A stretch of 64,000 nt of DNA from Bacteroides graminisolvens DSM 19988 = JCM 15093. Lineage in GTDB: Bacteria; Bacteroidota; Bacteroidia; Bacteroidales; Bacteroidaceae. Shown in pieces: positions 36,007 through 43,783 of the stretch. Under the pieces are notes generated by a model. That model saw only the letters and a list, made by a program, of their open reading frames with translations, searched no databases and was not told the origin of the DNA. Position 1 is the stretch's first letter; each line of letters begins with the position of its first letter. The stretch spans positions 1-64,000 of the forward strand of contig NZ_ATZI01000001.1 in NCBI RefSeq assembly GCF_000428125.1. Reading direction: 5' to 3'. The translations under genes were made by a program, and so were the position numbers.

Positions 36007-37443
36007 TCATCCAACACTACTGTCTAAAGATAATTCCAAAAGCTTTTGAGCCTCAACCGCATATTCCAGAGGTAGTTTTTCTATTACGTCACGCACATAC
36101 CCGTTCACAATAAGTCCAACAGCCGTCTCTGTAGGTATGCCTCGTTGATTACAATAAAAAATCTGCTCCTCACTGATTTTTGAAGTAGTAGCTTCATGTT
36201 CAACGGTTGAAGAGTCATTTCTATTCTCAATACAAGGAAAAGTATGTGCTCCACAAGAAGAACCAATTAGCAAGCTGTCACACTGACTATAGTTACGCGA
36301 GTAATCGGCCTTTGGGTCAACATAAATTAAGCCGCGATATGTATTCTGACTCTCACCTGATGAGATACCTTTACTGACTACACGGCTACTAGTATGTTTA
36401 CCATAGTGCAACATTTTAGCTCCGGTATCAGCCTGTTGATGATTATTCGTCACTGCTACTGAATAAAACTCAGCCGAAGAATAATCGCCCATTAGCAAGC
36501 AAGAAGGGTATTTCGAAGTAATAGCAGAGCCAGTTTCCACCTGAGTCCATGACAAACGACTATGCTCACCCAAGCAAAGACCTCTTTTAGTCACCAGATT
36601 ATATATCCCGCCTATTCCATTTTTATCACCGGGATACCAATTCTGAATGGTACTGAATTTTACCTCTGCACGATTCATCACCACAACTTCAACTACAGCG
36701 GCATTCAGTTGGCACTTGGTTCGTACGGGTGCAGTACATCCTTCCAAATAAGAAAGATAACTATCATCTTCTGCTATAATCAAGGTCCTTGAGAACTGTC
36801 CGGTTTCACCGCTGTTGATACGGAAATAAGCAGAAAGCTCCATTGGACACCTCACTCCACGAGGAATAAAAACAAAAGATCCTTCAGTAAAAACGGCAGT
36901 ATTAAGCGCAGCAAAAAAATTATCTTTATAAGAAATCACACTTCCAAGGTATTGCCTCACCAGCTCAGGATAAAGCTTCACCGCTTCGCTAATAGAGCAA
37001 AAAAGAATTCCTTTACTTTTTAAGACTTCACTAAAAGTGGTTTTCACTGATACAGAATCCATAATTGCTTCCACTGCCACTCCGGTAGATTGGCCGGCAG
37101 AAAGCGGTACACCCAATTTATCAAATGTATCAATCAGTTGAGCATCAAAAGCACTCTGGTTATCATTAGCGGATGAAGGGCAAGGTTCTGCATAATAGCT
37201 TATTGACTGAAAATCAATATCAGGAATGTGCAAATTTCCCCATTGAGGCATTGACAACGTTTTCCAATATCGATATGCTTCCAGTCTAAATTCAAGCATC
37301 CACGAAGGCTCCTGCTTGCGTGAAGAAATATAATATAGGGTTTCTTCGCTCAAACCCTCCTTTAAAACAGAAGTGTCTACATCCGTTTGAAATCCGTATT
37401 TATATTCCTGAGATCTATTTTTCTTAAATAAATTATCAAACAT
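36007..37443 (-). CDS. sufB: Fe-S cluster assembly scaffold SufB (no SufC or SufD nearby)
   Basis: The 478-residue protein is full length and carries the SufB core beta-helix with YLEGCTAPVR (Cys236), the scaffold Cys397 in GSSCGAHT and the adjacent EHEATTSKI (415-423), so the residues expected for cluster assembly on SufBC2D are kept. Neither SufC (ATPase) nor SufD is encoded in the window, which is unusual because sufBCD genes are normally adjacent. It may be an additional SufB recruited to this cluster, or it may use SufCD encoded elsewhere. It follows the thioesterase by 19 bases. Confidence 0.92.
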   Translation of the reverse strand: MFDNLFKKNRSQEYKYGFQTDVDTSVLKEGLSEETLYYISSRKQEPSWMLEFRLEAYRYWKTLSMPQWGNLHIPDIDFQSISYYAEPCPSSANDNQSAFDAQLIDTFDKLGVPLSAGQSTGVAVEAIMDSVSVKTTFSEVLKSKGILFCSISEAVKLYPELVRQYLGSVISYKDNFFAALNTAVFTEGSFVFIPRGVRCPMELSAYFRINSGETGQFSRTLIIAEDDSYLSYLEGCTAPVRTKCQLNAAVVEVVVMNRAEVKFSTIQNWYPGDKNGIGGIYNLVTKRGLCLGEHSRLSWTQVETGSAITSKYPSCLLMGDYSSAEFYSVAVTNNHQQADTGAKMLHYGKHTSSRVVSKGISSGESQNTYRGLIYVDPKADYSRNYSQCDSLLIGSSCGAHTFPCIENRNDSSTVEHEATTSKISEEQIFYCNQRGIPTETAVGLIVNGYVRDVIEKLPLEYAVEAQKLLELSLDSSVG

Positions 37444-37462
37444 GATAAACTATAAAACAGAA

Positions 37463-38209
37463 TCATTTAAAGAATAGCTTGCACCGGCAAACTATTTCAT
37501 CTGTATCTTTCCTTATTTCAACATAAAAAGAATTACAGCCCATGTCTTCCTTATATAAGAGAAGACGATCTCCATAAGAAGTTTCCTCAACGTAAGCAAT
37601 TTCCAGCTTATATAATCCGCCGTGATTATAAACATCCAACGAAAAAGAGTTAAGTATACATTCTATATACTTTATGCTATTAACATGACCATTGATGTCT
37701 AAGTCGCCATAGGTCACTTTATGTTCAAAACAAGGAATCGTTTCTTTTAATTTAAAACGTTCTTTCGATGTAGAAAGCGCATGGATTTCATCGCAAACAG
37801 AATCAGTAATAATTCGATCAAAAAAACGATTCAGATTAACCGGAGTACGATCGGCTTCATGAATTAAAGCCCAAACGGCATGGGCTTTTCCAACCAATCG
37901 GTTATCGCTATTAATCAAAGTATACTCCCTATTAATAAAATAATGGTAAACCTTACTAACCCATGTGTGCAAAGTAAAAGGCTCGTTTTTATAAAGGGGC
38001 TCCTCTAATTGAATCACTAATCTTGAAATAACCCATGTATATGCCTCCTGATTGTAGTGCCCCATGCCGAATCCAAACTGTCGGGCATGCAAATTAGAGC
38101 AGTTCAGAAGGTGATTACCTAACACACTAAAAGACAGCTTGCCCGTATAATCCGCGTGAAAATCCTCTACAATAAAAGGATAGCTACCTATTTTTATATT
38201 CTCATTCAT
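37463..38209 (-). CDS. Acyl-ACP thioesterase (FatA-like)
   Basis: The 248-residue protein has two hotdog domains typical of acyl-ACP thioesterases, which release free fatty acids from acyl carrier protein. The N-terminal domain has ARQFGFGMGHYNQEAYTWVISRLVIQ, and the second begins near YGDLDINGHVNSIKYIECIL, with the catalytic-type Asp/Asn/His arrangement DINGHVNS. Bacteroidetes usually have a family member, but its place inside an Fe-S gene cluster is odd. It starts 109 bases after the second MinD-type ATPase gene, with a structured spacer between. Confidence 0.85.
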   Translation of the reverse strand: MNENIKIGSYPFIVEDFHADYTGKLSFSVLGNHLLNCSNLHARQFGFGMGHYNQEAYTWVISRLVIQLEEPLYKNEPFTLHTWVSKVYHYFINREYTLINSDNRLVGKAHAVWALIHEADRTPVNLNRFFDRIITDSVCDEIHALSTSKERFKLKETIPCFEHKVTYGDLDINGHVNSIKYIECILNSFSLDVYNHGGLYKLEIAYVEETSYGDRLLLYKEDMGCNSFYVEIRKDTDEIVCRCKLFFK

Positions 38210-38224
38210 AAATATTAATCAATA

Positions 38225-38274
38225 CTGGAGATAAATCCTCCAGACAAAAAAAATCATTTTTCAGTCTGGAGGAT
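38225..38274 (-). promoter_or_regulatory. Three-armed alternative hairpin in the operon gap
   Basis: Reading the minus strand, ATCCTCCAGAC (38274-38264 complement) pairs perfectly over 11 bp with GTCTGGAGGAT (38245-38235 complement). The second arm can instead pair with the following CTCCAG (38230-38225 complement). The two hairpins exclude each other, as in attenuators or mRNA-stability switches. No clear T-run follows either form, so plain termination is less likely. Confidence 0.5.
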
Positions 38275-38318
38275 ATTCAAAAGAAACAAGCAAAAAACAC
38301 TAAAACACAAATTATATT

Positions 38319-39179
38319 TTAAAAAAGTATCTCCGAAAGAGCCTTCTTAAGCAAGTTTGTCATATCAGACTGAGGACGATACTCCACAATTGTTTTTCCC
38401 TCAACCAAAGCCTCAACCATTTCAGGGGAAAAAGGCAATAGTGCAACTACCGGTACATTTTTTTCTGCACACCAATCTTCCACTTGTCGTGCAACTGTTT
38501 GATTCAGAGTACACTTATTAATAATCACATACGTAGGAAGTGAATACTGCCGAACTAACTCTACCGCGCGCTTTAAGTCTGAGAATCCCGACAAAGTGGG
38601 TTCAGTTACAATAACAACCTTATCAACTCCTGTTATTGTTGACAGAACAGGGCAACCAATTCCGGGAGGTCCATCTAGTATTGTTACGGGACAAAGTTTC
38701 TCCTTCGCTATATTCTTACTGATCTCCCGAATTTGATTCACCATTTTACCGGAATTTTCCTCGCCGGGAGCCAAACGACCGTATACCATATTTCCATGAC
38801 GAAAAGTACCTATATACATTCGGCTTTTATCAACAGGAATCATAGTTATCGCGTCTACGGGGCAAATCCGGTAACATAACGCACAACCATCACAACTAAT
38901 TTCATCAATAACGGCTTTACCCTGTGTCATTTCTATAGCATCAAAACGACATAACTCTTCACATCGCCCACAGCCAATGCAGACTTCATTATCGACTTTT
39001 GCATGCTTACCGGAAACAAACACAAGTTCCTTATCATGAAAAGGATGAAACAGTAAATACAAGTTTGAGGCATCAACATCACAATCCACCGCCATCACAT
39101 TTGACACCAATGACATAAATGCTGCACTTATACTTGACTTTCCGGTCCCTCCTTTTCCACTAATTACTGCTATTTCCAT
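38319..39179 (-). CDS. MinD-type P-loop ATPase with inserted 2[4Fe-4S] ferredoxin domain (copy B)
   Basis: The 286-residue protein has a deviant Walker A ISGKGGTGKSS at residues 6-16 and DCDVDASNL. A ferredoxin insertion (about 65-110) carries CIGCGRCEELC and CDGCALCYRICP. The second half of the ATPase fold follows, with LDGPPGIGCP and VTEPTLSG. This is the COG1149 architecture found in strict anaerobes. Two such paralogues side by side are a hallmark of the ORP-type loci of sulfate reducers. It overlaps copy A by 20 bases in another frame. Confidence 0.9.
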   Translation of the reverse strand: MEIAVISGKGGTGKSSISAAFMSLVSNVMAVDCDVDASNLYLLFHPFHDKELVFVSGKHAKVDNEVCIGCGRCEELCRFDAIEMTQGKAVIDEISCDGCALCYRICPVDAITMIPVDKSRMYIGTFRHGNMVYGRLAPGEENSGKMVNQIREISKNIAKEKLCPVTILDGPPGIGCPVLSTITGVDKVVIVTEPTLSGFSDLKRAVELVRQYSLPTYVIINKCTLNQTVARQVEDWCAEKNVPVVALLPFSPEMVEALVEGKTIVEYRPQSDMTNLLKKALSEILF

Positions 39180-40029
39180 ATGCTATCAATTTATCGGCAA
39201 GACTGTGAAATACTCTATTAGCACCTTCGTGATGTTCAGATACAACTTTTCCTTCGGAATACAAACGGGCTATCTCTTCCTCAAAAGGAATCTCAGCCAA
39301 CAAAGTATAACCATTCCTTTCTAAATAATCATAAACCTCCCTATCGCCCAAACCAGCTCGATTAATAACAACTCCAAAGGCTTTACCCATTGTCAGAAGA
39401 GTATCAATAGCTTGTTTCAAATCGCTCAGTCCAAAAGGAGTTGGTTCTGTTACCAAAATAACAAAATCAGATTTTGCAACCGTTTGAATAAAAGGACAAG
39501 ATGTACCGGGAGGCGAATCATAAAGTTCATATTCAGATTGATCTTGAAATGCATTCTTCATGGTTGCTTTAATGAGCGGAACCGGTGAAGGATGCCCGGT
39601 TGTCATTCTTCCCTCTGCTAAACAAACACTATTCTGATACTTATAAGAAGAGACAGTCCCGACTACAGTACTTGAATTTTCAATTGCACCCGACTCACAA
39701 GCAACGCTGCATGCAGCACATCCATGACATAAATCATTGAGCAACCTGATGTAGCGAGAAGAAGGCATATAAAAAATAGCATGATATTCACAATATTCCA
39801 CACATTTTCCACAAAAGACACATTGATCGTTATGAATAATAGGCCTGAATTCAGTAACTTCTATTTCATTACACAAATCAGCTTCAAAGAAAGCCAAAGC
39901 ATTAGGGACCTCAACATCACAGTCAGCCAACGCTACACACTTACCTTTATTTTTTAAAGAATGAAACAAGTTAACCGCAACAAACGTTTTTCCTGTTCCA
40001 CCCTTACCACTAGCAACTGCAATCTTCAT
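39160..40029 (-). CDS. MinD-type P-loop ATPase with inserted 2[4Fe-4S] ferredoxin domain (copy A)
   Basis: The 289-residue paralogue of the following gene has ASGKGGTGKTF near residue 6, DCDVEVPN, and a ferredoxin insert with CVFCGKCVEYC and CHGCAACSVAC. YDSPPGTSCPF and VTEPTPFGLSD complete the ATPase. The two copies are clearly diverged and probably form a heterodimer. The start codon overlaps the stop of the upstream NifX-like gene by one base (TAATG), so translation is coupled. Confidence 0.9.
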   Translation of the reverse strand: MKIAVASGKGGTGKTFVAVNLFHSLKNKGKCVALADCDVEVPNALAFFEADLCNEIEVTEFRPIIHNDQCVFCGKCVEYCEYHAIFYMPSSRYIRLLNDLCHGCAACSVACESGAIENSSTVVGTVSSYKYQNSVCLAEGRMTTGHPSPVPLIKATMKNAFQDQSEYELYDSPPGTSCPFIQTVAKSDFVILVTEPTPFGLSDLKQAIDTLLTMGKAFGVVINRAGLGDREVYDYLERNGYTLLAEIPFEEEIARLYSEGKVVSEHHEGANRVFHSLADKLIAYGNSSN

Positions 40030-40373
40030 TAATGATCGTGATTACAGCTATTCTCTCCCGTAACTAGCGAATTCTTTAAAAAGTCTTCAACCAATTCCCT
40101 AGGAGTTTTAGCATCTGCACCTACAAAAACCTGAATATTCTCTTGACGGAACAGTTCTTTAGCCTTTTCACCCATACCTCCTGCTATTACTGTTCCAACG
40201 CCCTGTTGACCAACCCATGCCGGATACAATCCGGGTTCATGCGCCGGTGGTGTAACCATTGTTTCTTCAACAATTAAACCTTCTTGAATGGTTGCCATAT
40301 AAAATGATTCACAATGACCAAAGTGAGCACATAATTTCCCCCCTTCTGTGGGGATCGCAATTTTTTTATTCAT
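40029..40373 (-). CDS. NifX/NifB C-terminal-like cluster-binding protein (copy 2)
   Basis: This 114-residue protein of the dinitrogenase iron-molybdenum cofactor family contains AIPTEGGKLCAHFGHCESF and GMGEKAKELF. In known members (NifX, NafY, ORP) the fold binds Fe-Mo or Mo-Cu clusters. A Cys/His tail (ENSCNHDH) could add metal ligands. ATG 40373 was chosen over an upstream TTG. There are no nitrogenase genes here, so a nitrogenase role is not implied. Confidence 0.88.
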   Translation of the reverse strand: MNKKIAIPTEGGKLCAHFGHCESFYMATIQEGLIVEETMVTPPAHEPGLYPAWVGQQGVGTVIAGGMGEKAKELFRQENIQVFVGADAKTPRELVEDFLKNSLVTGENSCNHDH

Positions 40374-40398
40374 TTTTCTATCCAATTATATATCAGTA

Positions 40399-40719
40399 CT
40401 ATACTTGTTGATTCAGCAAATCAATAATCTCTTTAATCGTTTTTTCCTGCTTCATCACTATCATCTGAATCTTAAGATCAGTCAAAAGCGACTTAATCTT
40501 AACTCCAAAATCACCCGATACAATCTTCACGACTTGATGAGGAGCTACTATTTGCACGGCAGCCGGACCAGCTCCTTCTTCTGCGGTCTTGGCCGTGTTC
40601 AATATAAATTCAACTTTCTTGGTCTCCGTATCATACAATGCAAAAAAAGCACATCTTCCAAAGCGAGGATCCATCGCACTGTCTAATGAATCACCTGTAC
40701 TAGTTATAGCTACTTTCAT
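40399..40719 (-). CDS. NifX/ORP-like cluster-binding protein (copy 1)
   Basis: The 106-residue protein has the same fold with MKVAITSTGDSLDSAMDPRFGRC at the N-terminus and NTAKTAEEGAGPAAVQ, which is close to the ORP/NifX signature. It is a probable carrier of a metal-sulfur cluster for the MinD-type ATPases downstream. It starts 13 bases after the DUF134 gene and ends 25 bases before copy 2. Confidence 0.88.
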   Translation of the reverse strand: MKVAITSTGDSLDSAMDPRFGRCAFFALYDTETKKVEFILNTAKTAEEGAGPAAVQIVAPHQVVKIVSGDFGVKIKSLLTDLKIQMIVMKQEKTIKEIIDLLNQQV

Positions 40720-40732
40720 AATTATATATTAT

Positions 40733-41254
40733 TTAAAAAATATCTTCATTACCACCACATCTCTGTCGTCTTCTCCCTCTGCATTTACCTCTTCCACAAT
40801 ACAAATGCCTTGTTCCGCCTTCTACCTGTAGAGTCATCTCTTCACTCGAGAACGGCTTTATATTTGGTGATCCGCATAACGCGCAACCCAATATCGTTTC
40901 AGTACCTTCATTACGCACAAAATAACAACCACAAGAAGAGCAGTACATCCATTCATTATCTAGTTCAACTTTTCCCCCCTCAATGATAATCTTTCTCCCT
41001 TCGACCATCGCCATCGCAATCTTCTCACGAGCCGACATGCAGATACGAGTTAATGTAGGTCTTGAAACTCCCATAAAAAGTGCAGCATCTTGCTGATTAT
41101 ATTTTTCGTAATCACAAAGTCGCAATGCTTCATACTCTTCATACAACAAAAAGACAGCTTCACTCCTTTTCACTGAGCCTGATAGCCCGTAGGGTTTAAA
41201 ACCCGAAATGGTAGGTACACCTGCAATCTTCCTAACTGACTTTGGTCTTGGCAT
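40733..41254 (-). CDS. DUF134-family DNA-binding protein with zinc-ribbon extension
   Basis: This 173-residue protein begins with the DUF134 motif MPRPKSVRKI and an HTH region (about 45-85, YNQQDAALFMGVSRPTLTRI). It continues into a CxxC...CxxC zinc ribbon (YCSSCGC and CALCGS) and a Cys/Arg-rich tail (CGRGKCRGRRRQRCGG). Typical DUF134 proteins are shorter. As the first gene of the cluster beneath a promoter-overlapping palindrome, it is the natural candidate for an autoregulator that may sense metal or cluster status. Confidence 0.88.
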   Translation of the reverse strand: MPRPKSVRKIAGVPTISGFKPYGLSGSVKRSEAVFLLYEEYEALRLCDYEKYNQQDAALFMGVSRPTLTRICMSAREKIAMAMVEGRKIIIEGGKVELDNEWMYCSSCGCYFVRNEGTETILGCALCGSPNIKPFSSEEMTLQVEGGTRHLYCGRGKCRGRRRQRCGGNEDIF

Positions 41255-41278
41255 ATTTATTTAATTAAGAATTTTCAG

Positions 41279-41302
41279 CAAATATAATGAACTATAGTTC
41301 AT
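41279..41302 (-). promoter_or_regulatory. Cluster promoter with 16-bp operator palindrome
   Basis: The -7 element TATATTTG (41279-41286, minus strand) is immediately preceded in the direction of transcription by ATGAACTATAGTTCAT (41287-41302), a perfect 16-bp palindrome that fills most of the -33/-7 spacer. A repressor bound here would block the whole 12-gene cluster. DUF134 or the divergent XRE-cupin protein are the obvious candidates. Confidence 0.65.
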
Positions 41303-41438
41303 AACTAAAAGCAAAATATCATCTTTAACATTTATAAAGAGAAAAGTGAGGCATATACATGAAGTAACAGTTAGAAAGTAAAACGCGCATCAAAATGCAT
41401 TTTATTCATCAAAAATTGCGGTGCAATAAATAATTAGT

Positions 41439-41446
41439 TATTTTTG
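41439..41446 (+). promoter_or_regulatory. -7 element for the XRE-cupin operon
   Basis: TATTTTTG fits TAnnTTTG, 36 bases before the start codon. The spacer to the DUF134 promoter is AT-rich with no other recognisable feature. Confidence 0.5.
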
Positions 41447-41481
41447 CCGCAAATCAATTATAATAAGGAAGGAATCAAGAC

Positions 41482-42075
41482 ATGGAAAATACAGTCAACA
41501 TGGATACAACGAAAATTGTAGGAGAAAAAATCAGAACTCTTCGTGAAAGTCTTTCAATCAGCATGGAAGAATTGGCCGAACGTTCCGGACTGGCAGTGGA
41601 ACAGATAGAACGTATTGAAAATAATGTAGATATTCCTTCATTGGCTCCCCTTATCAAATTGGCCCGCGTGCTAGGAGTGCGACTAGGTACTTTCCTGGAT
41701 GATCAGGACGAAACGGGTCCCGTTATCTGCCGAAAAAAAGAAGCAAAGGAGACCATTAGCTTTTCAAATAACGCCATACATTCACGCAGACACATGGAGT
41801 ACCGTTCTTTGTCAAAATCAAAAGCGGACAGGCACATGGAACCTTTCATGATAGATATTGCGCCGACAAAAGACAGCGATTTTATTCTTTCCTCACACGA
41901 AGGTGAGGAGTTCATCATGGTCATGGAAGGCACTCTGGAAATAAGTTACGGAAAATATACGTATATACTCGAGGAAGGTGACAGTATCTACTACGACTCC
42001 ATCGTTCCTCACCACGTTCATGCCTTTGAAGGCCAGGCAGCCCGAATCCTCGCAGTCATCTATACCCCGGTATAA
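41482..42075 (+). CDS. XRE-family transcriptional regulator with C-terminal cupin
   Basis: The 197-residue protein has an XRE helix-turn-helix (about 14-68, [27 protein letters not shown]) and a cupin sensing domain (about 115-190, [19 protein letters not shown] and [18 protein letters not shown]). Such regulators often control the adjacent metabolic gene. The stop is 17 bases before the acyl-CoA synthetase start, so it probably regulates its own operon in response to a small carboxylate or acyl ligand. Confidence 0.9.
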   Translation: MENTVNMDTTKIVGEKIRTLRESLSISMEELAERSGLAVEQIERIENNVDIPSLAPLIKLARVLGVRLGTFLDDQDETGPVICRKKEAKETISFSNNAIHSRRHMEYRSLSKSKADRHMEPFMIDIAPTKDSDFILSSHEGEEFIMVMEGTLEISYGKYTYILEEGDSIYYDSIVPHHVHAFEGQAARILAVIYTPV

Positions 42076-42091
42076 AAAACAGAAAGTTAGT

Positions 42092-43741
42092 ATGCAATTA
42101 TCAAATAGAACTTTGGGGCAATGGCTGGAACATTGGGCAGAAACGACCCCTGACAAAGAGTACATCGTGTACTCTGACAGAAACTTACGCTTTACGTGGC
42201 GAGAGTTTAACAAGCGTGTAGATGATATGGCCAAAGGGCTCATAGCCATTGGAGTGGAACGAAATAGTCACGTAGGCATATGGGCGGCTAATGTGCCCGA
42301 CTGGCTCACCTTATTATATGCATGCGCCAAAATCGGTGCGGTTTATGTTACCGTTAACACCAACTACAAGCAAGCCGAGCTGGAGTATCTGTGCGAGAAC
42401 TCGGATATGCACACGCTTTGTATTGTCAACGGAGAAAAAGACAGTGATTTCGTGCAAATGACTTATCAGATGTTGCCCGAACTGAAAACCTGCGAAAGAG
42501 GACATCTCAGCAGCAGCCGTTTTCCTTTCATGAAAAACGTTGTATACATTGGGCAGGAAAAACACAGAGGCATGTACAACACGCCGGAGTTATTATTGTT
42601 GGGCAGTATGGTCGACAACAGCGAACTAACCAAGCTCAAAGAACAGGTCGACTGTCACGATGTGGTCAATATGCAGTACACATCGGGTACCACAGGTTTT
42701 CCCAAAGGGGTTATGTTATCACACCATAACATTGCAAACAACGGCTATCTTACAGGAGAACACATGGAGTTTACTTCTGAAGACAAACTCTGCTGCTGTG
42801 TTCCTCTTTTCCATTGTTTCGGAGTGGTATTGGCCACCATGAATTGCCTCACGCACGGGTGCACACAGGTTATGGTGGAACGGTTCGATCCGCTCTTGGT
42901 ACTAGCTTCTATTCACAAAGAAAGGTGTACCGCAGTCTATGGCGTACCCACCATGTTTATAGCCGAGCTACATCACCCCATGTTTGACCTATTTGACCTA
43001 TCAAGTTTGCGAACCGGAATCATGGCCGGGTCTCTTTGCCCGGTTGAATTAATGAAACAGGTGCAGGAAAAGATGTTTATGAGAGTAACCAGCGTTTATG
43101 GACTCACAGAAACTTCGCCGGGAATGACGGCAACACGTATTGATGATGACTTTGAAGTCAGATGCCACACGGTAGGTCGCGACTTTGAATTCACTGAGGT
43201 CAAAGTGCTAGATCCCGAAACAGGCCAAGAATGTCCTGTAGGCGTACAAGGTGAAATGTGCAACCGCGGATATAACAATATGAAAGGTTATTATAAAAAC
43301 CCGGAAGCTACAGCTTCGGTTATTGACAAGAACGGCTTTCTGCATTCGGGAGATCTTGGTACAAAAGATGAAAACGGAAATTACCGCATCACGGGAAGAA
43401 TCAAAGACATGATTATTCGAGGAGGAGAAAACATCTATCCAAGAGAAATTGAGGAATTCCTTTATAAGTTGAAAGGCATAAAGGATGTTCAGGTAGCCGG
43501 CATTCCTTCACCCAAATACGGAGAAGCGGTTGGGGCATTCATCATTCTGCAAGAAGGGGCCCAGATTACAGATGCCGACGTTCGCGATTTTTGCAGAAAC
43601 AAAATTTCGAGATATAAAATCCCTAAATACATCTTCTTTGTAAACAGCTTCCCGATGACGGGTAGTGGAAAAATACAAAAGTTCAAACTAAAAGAGTTAG
43701 GCGTGGAACTTTGCAAAAAGCAAGGCATTGAGATTATATAA
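42092..43741 (+). CDS. AMP-forming acyl-CoA synthetase
   Basis: The 549-residue ANL-family enzyme activates a carboxylic acid via an acyl-adenylate to acyl-CoA. It has the P-loop [16 protein letters not shown] (about 190-205), YGLTETSPG, the hinge [21 protein letters not shown] and the catalytic Lys in [10 protein letters not shown] near the C-terminus. The overall pattern is closest to medium/long-chain fatty acyl-CoA ligases. [12 protein letters not shown] was taken as the start; the longer frame overlaps the regulator gene. Confidence 0.93.
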   Translation: MQLSNRTLGQWLEHWAETTPDKEYIVYSDRNLRFTWREFNKRVDDMAKGLIAIGVERNSHVGIWAANVPDWLTLLYACAKIGAVYVTVNTNYKQAELEYLCENSDMHTLCIVNGEKDSDFVQMTYQMLPELKTCERGHLSSSRFPFMKNVVYIGQEKHRGMYNTPELLLLGSMVDNSELTKLKEQVDCHDVVNMQYTSGTTGFPKGVMLSHHNIANNGYLTGEHMEFTSEDKLCCCVPLFHCFGVVLATMNCLTHGCTQVMVERFDPLLVLASIHKERCTAVYGVPTMFIAELHHPMFDLFDLSSLRTGIMAGSLCPVELMKQVQEKMFMRVTSVYGLTETSPGMTATRIDDDFEVRCHTVGRDFEFTEVKVLDPETGQECPVGVQGEMCNRGYNNMKGYYKNPEATASVIDKNGFLHSGDLGTKDENGNYRITGRIKDMIIRGGENIYPREIEEFLYKLKGIKDVQVAGIPSPKYGEAVGAFIILQEGAQITDADVRDFCRNKISRYKIPKYIFFVNSFPMTGSGKIQKFKLKELGVELCKKQGIEII

Positions 43742-43746
43742 CGTGC

Positions 43747-43780
43747 AAATGGGGCTATCGTAAAGATGAGCCCCATTTTT
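43747..43780. terminator. Terminator between acyl-CoA synthetase and histidine kinase
   Basis: AAATGGGGCT pairs perfectly with AGCCCCATTT around a 12-base loop and is followed by Ts. It serves two convergent genes. Confidence 0.85.
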
Positions 43781-43783
43781 TAT

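Noticed and set aside
40029..40719. Nitrogen fixation locus
   Set aside because: NifX-like folds occur here without nifHDK, nifE, nifN or nifB radical SAM genes.
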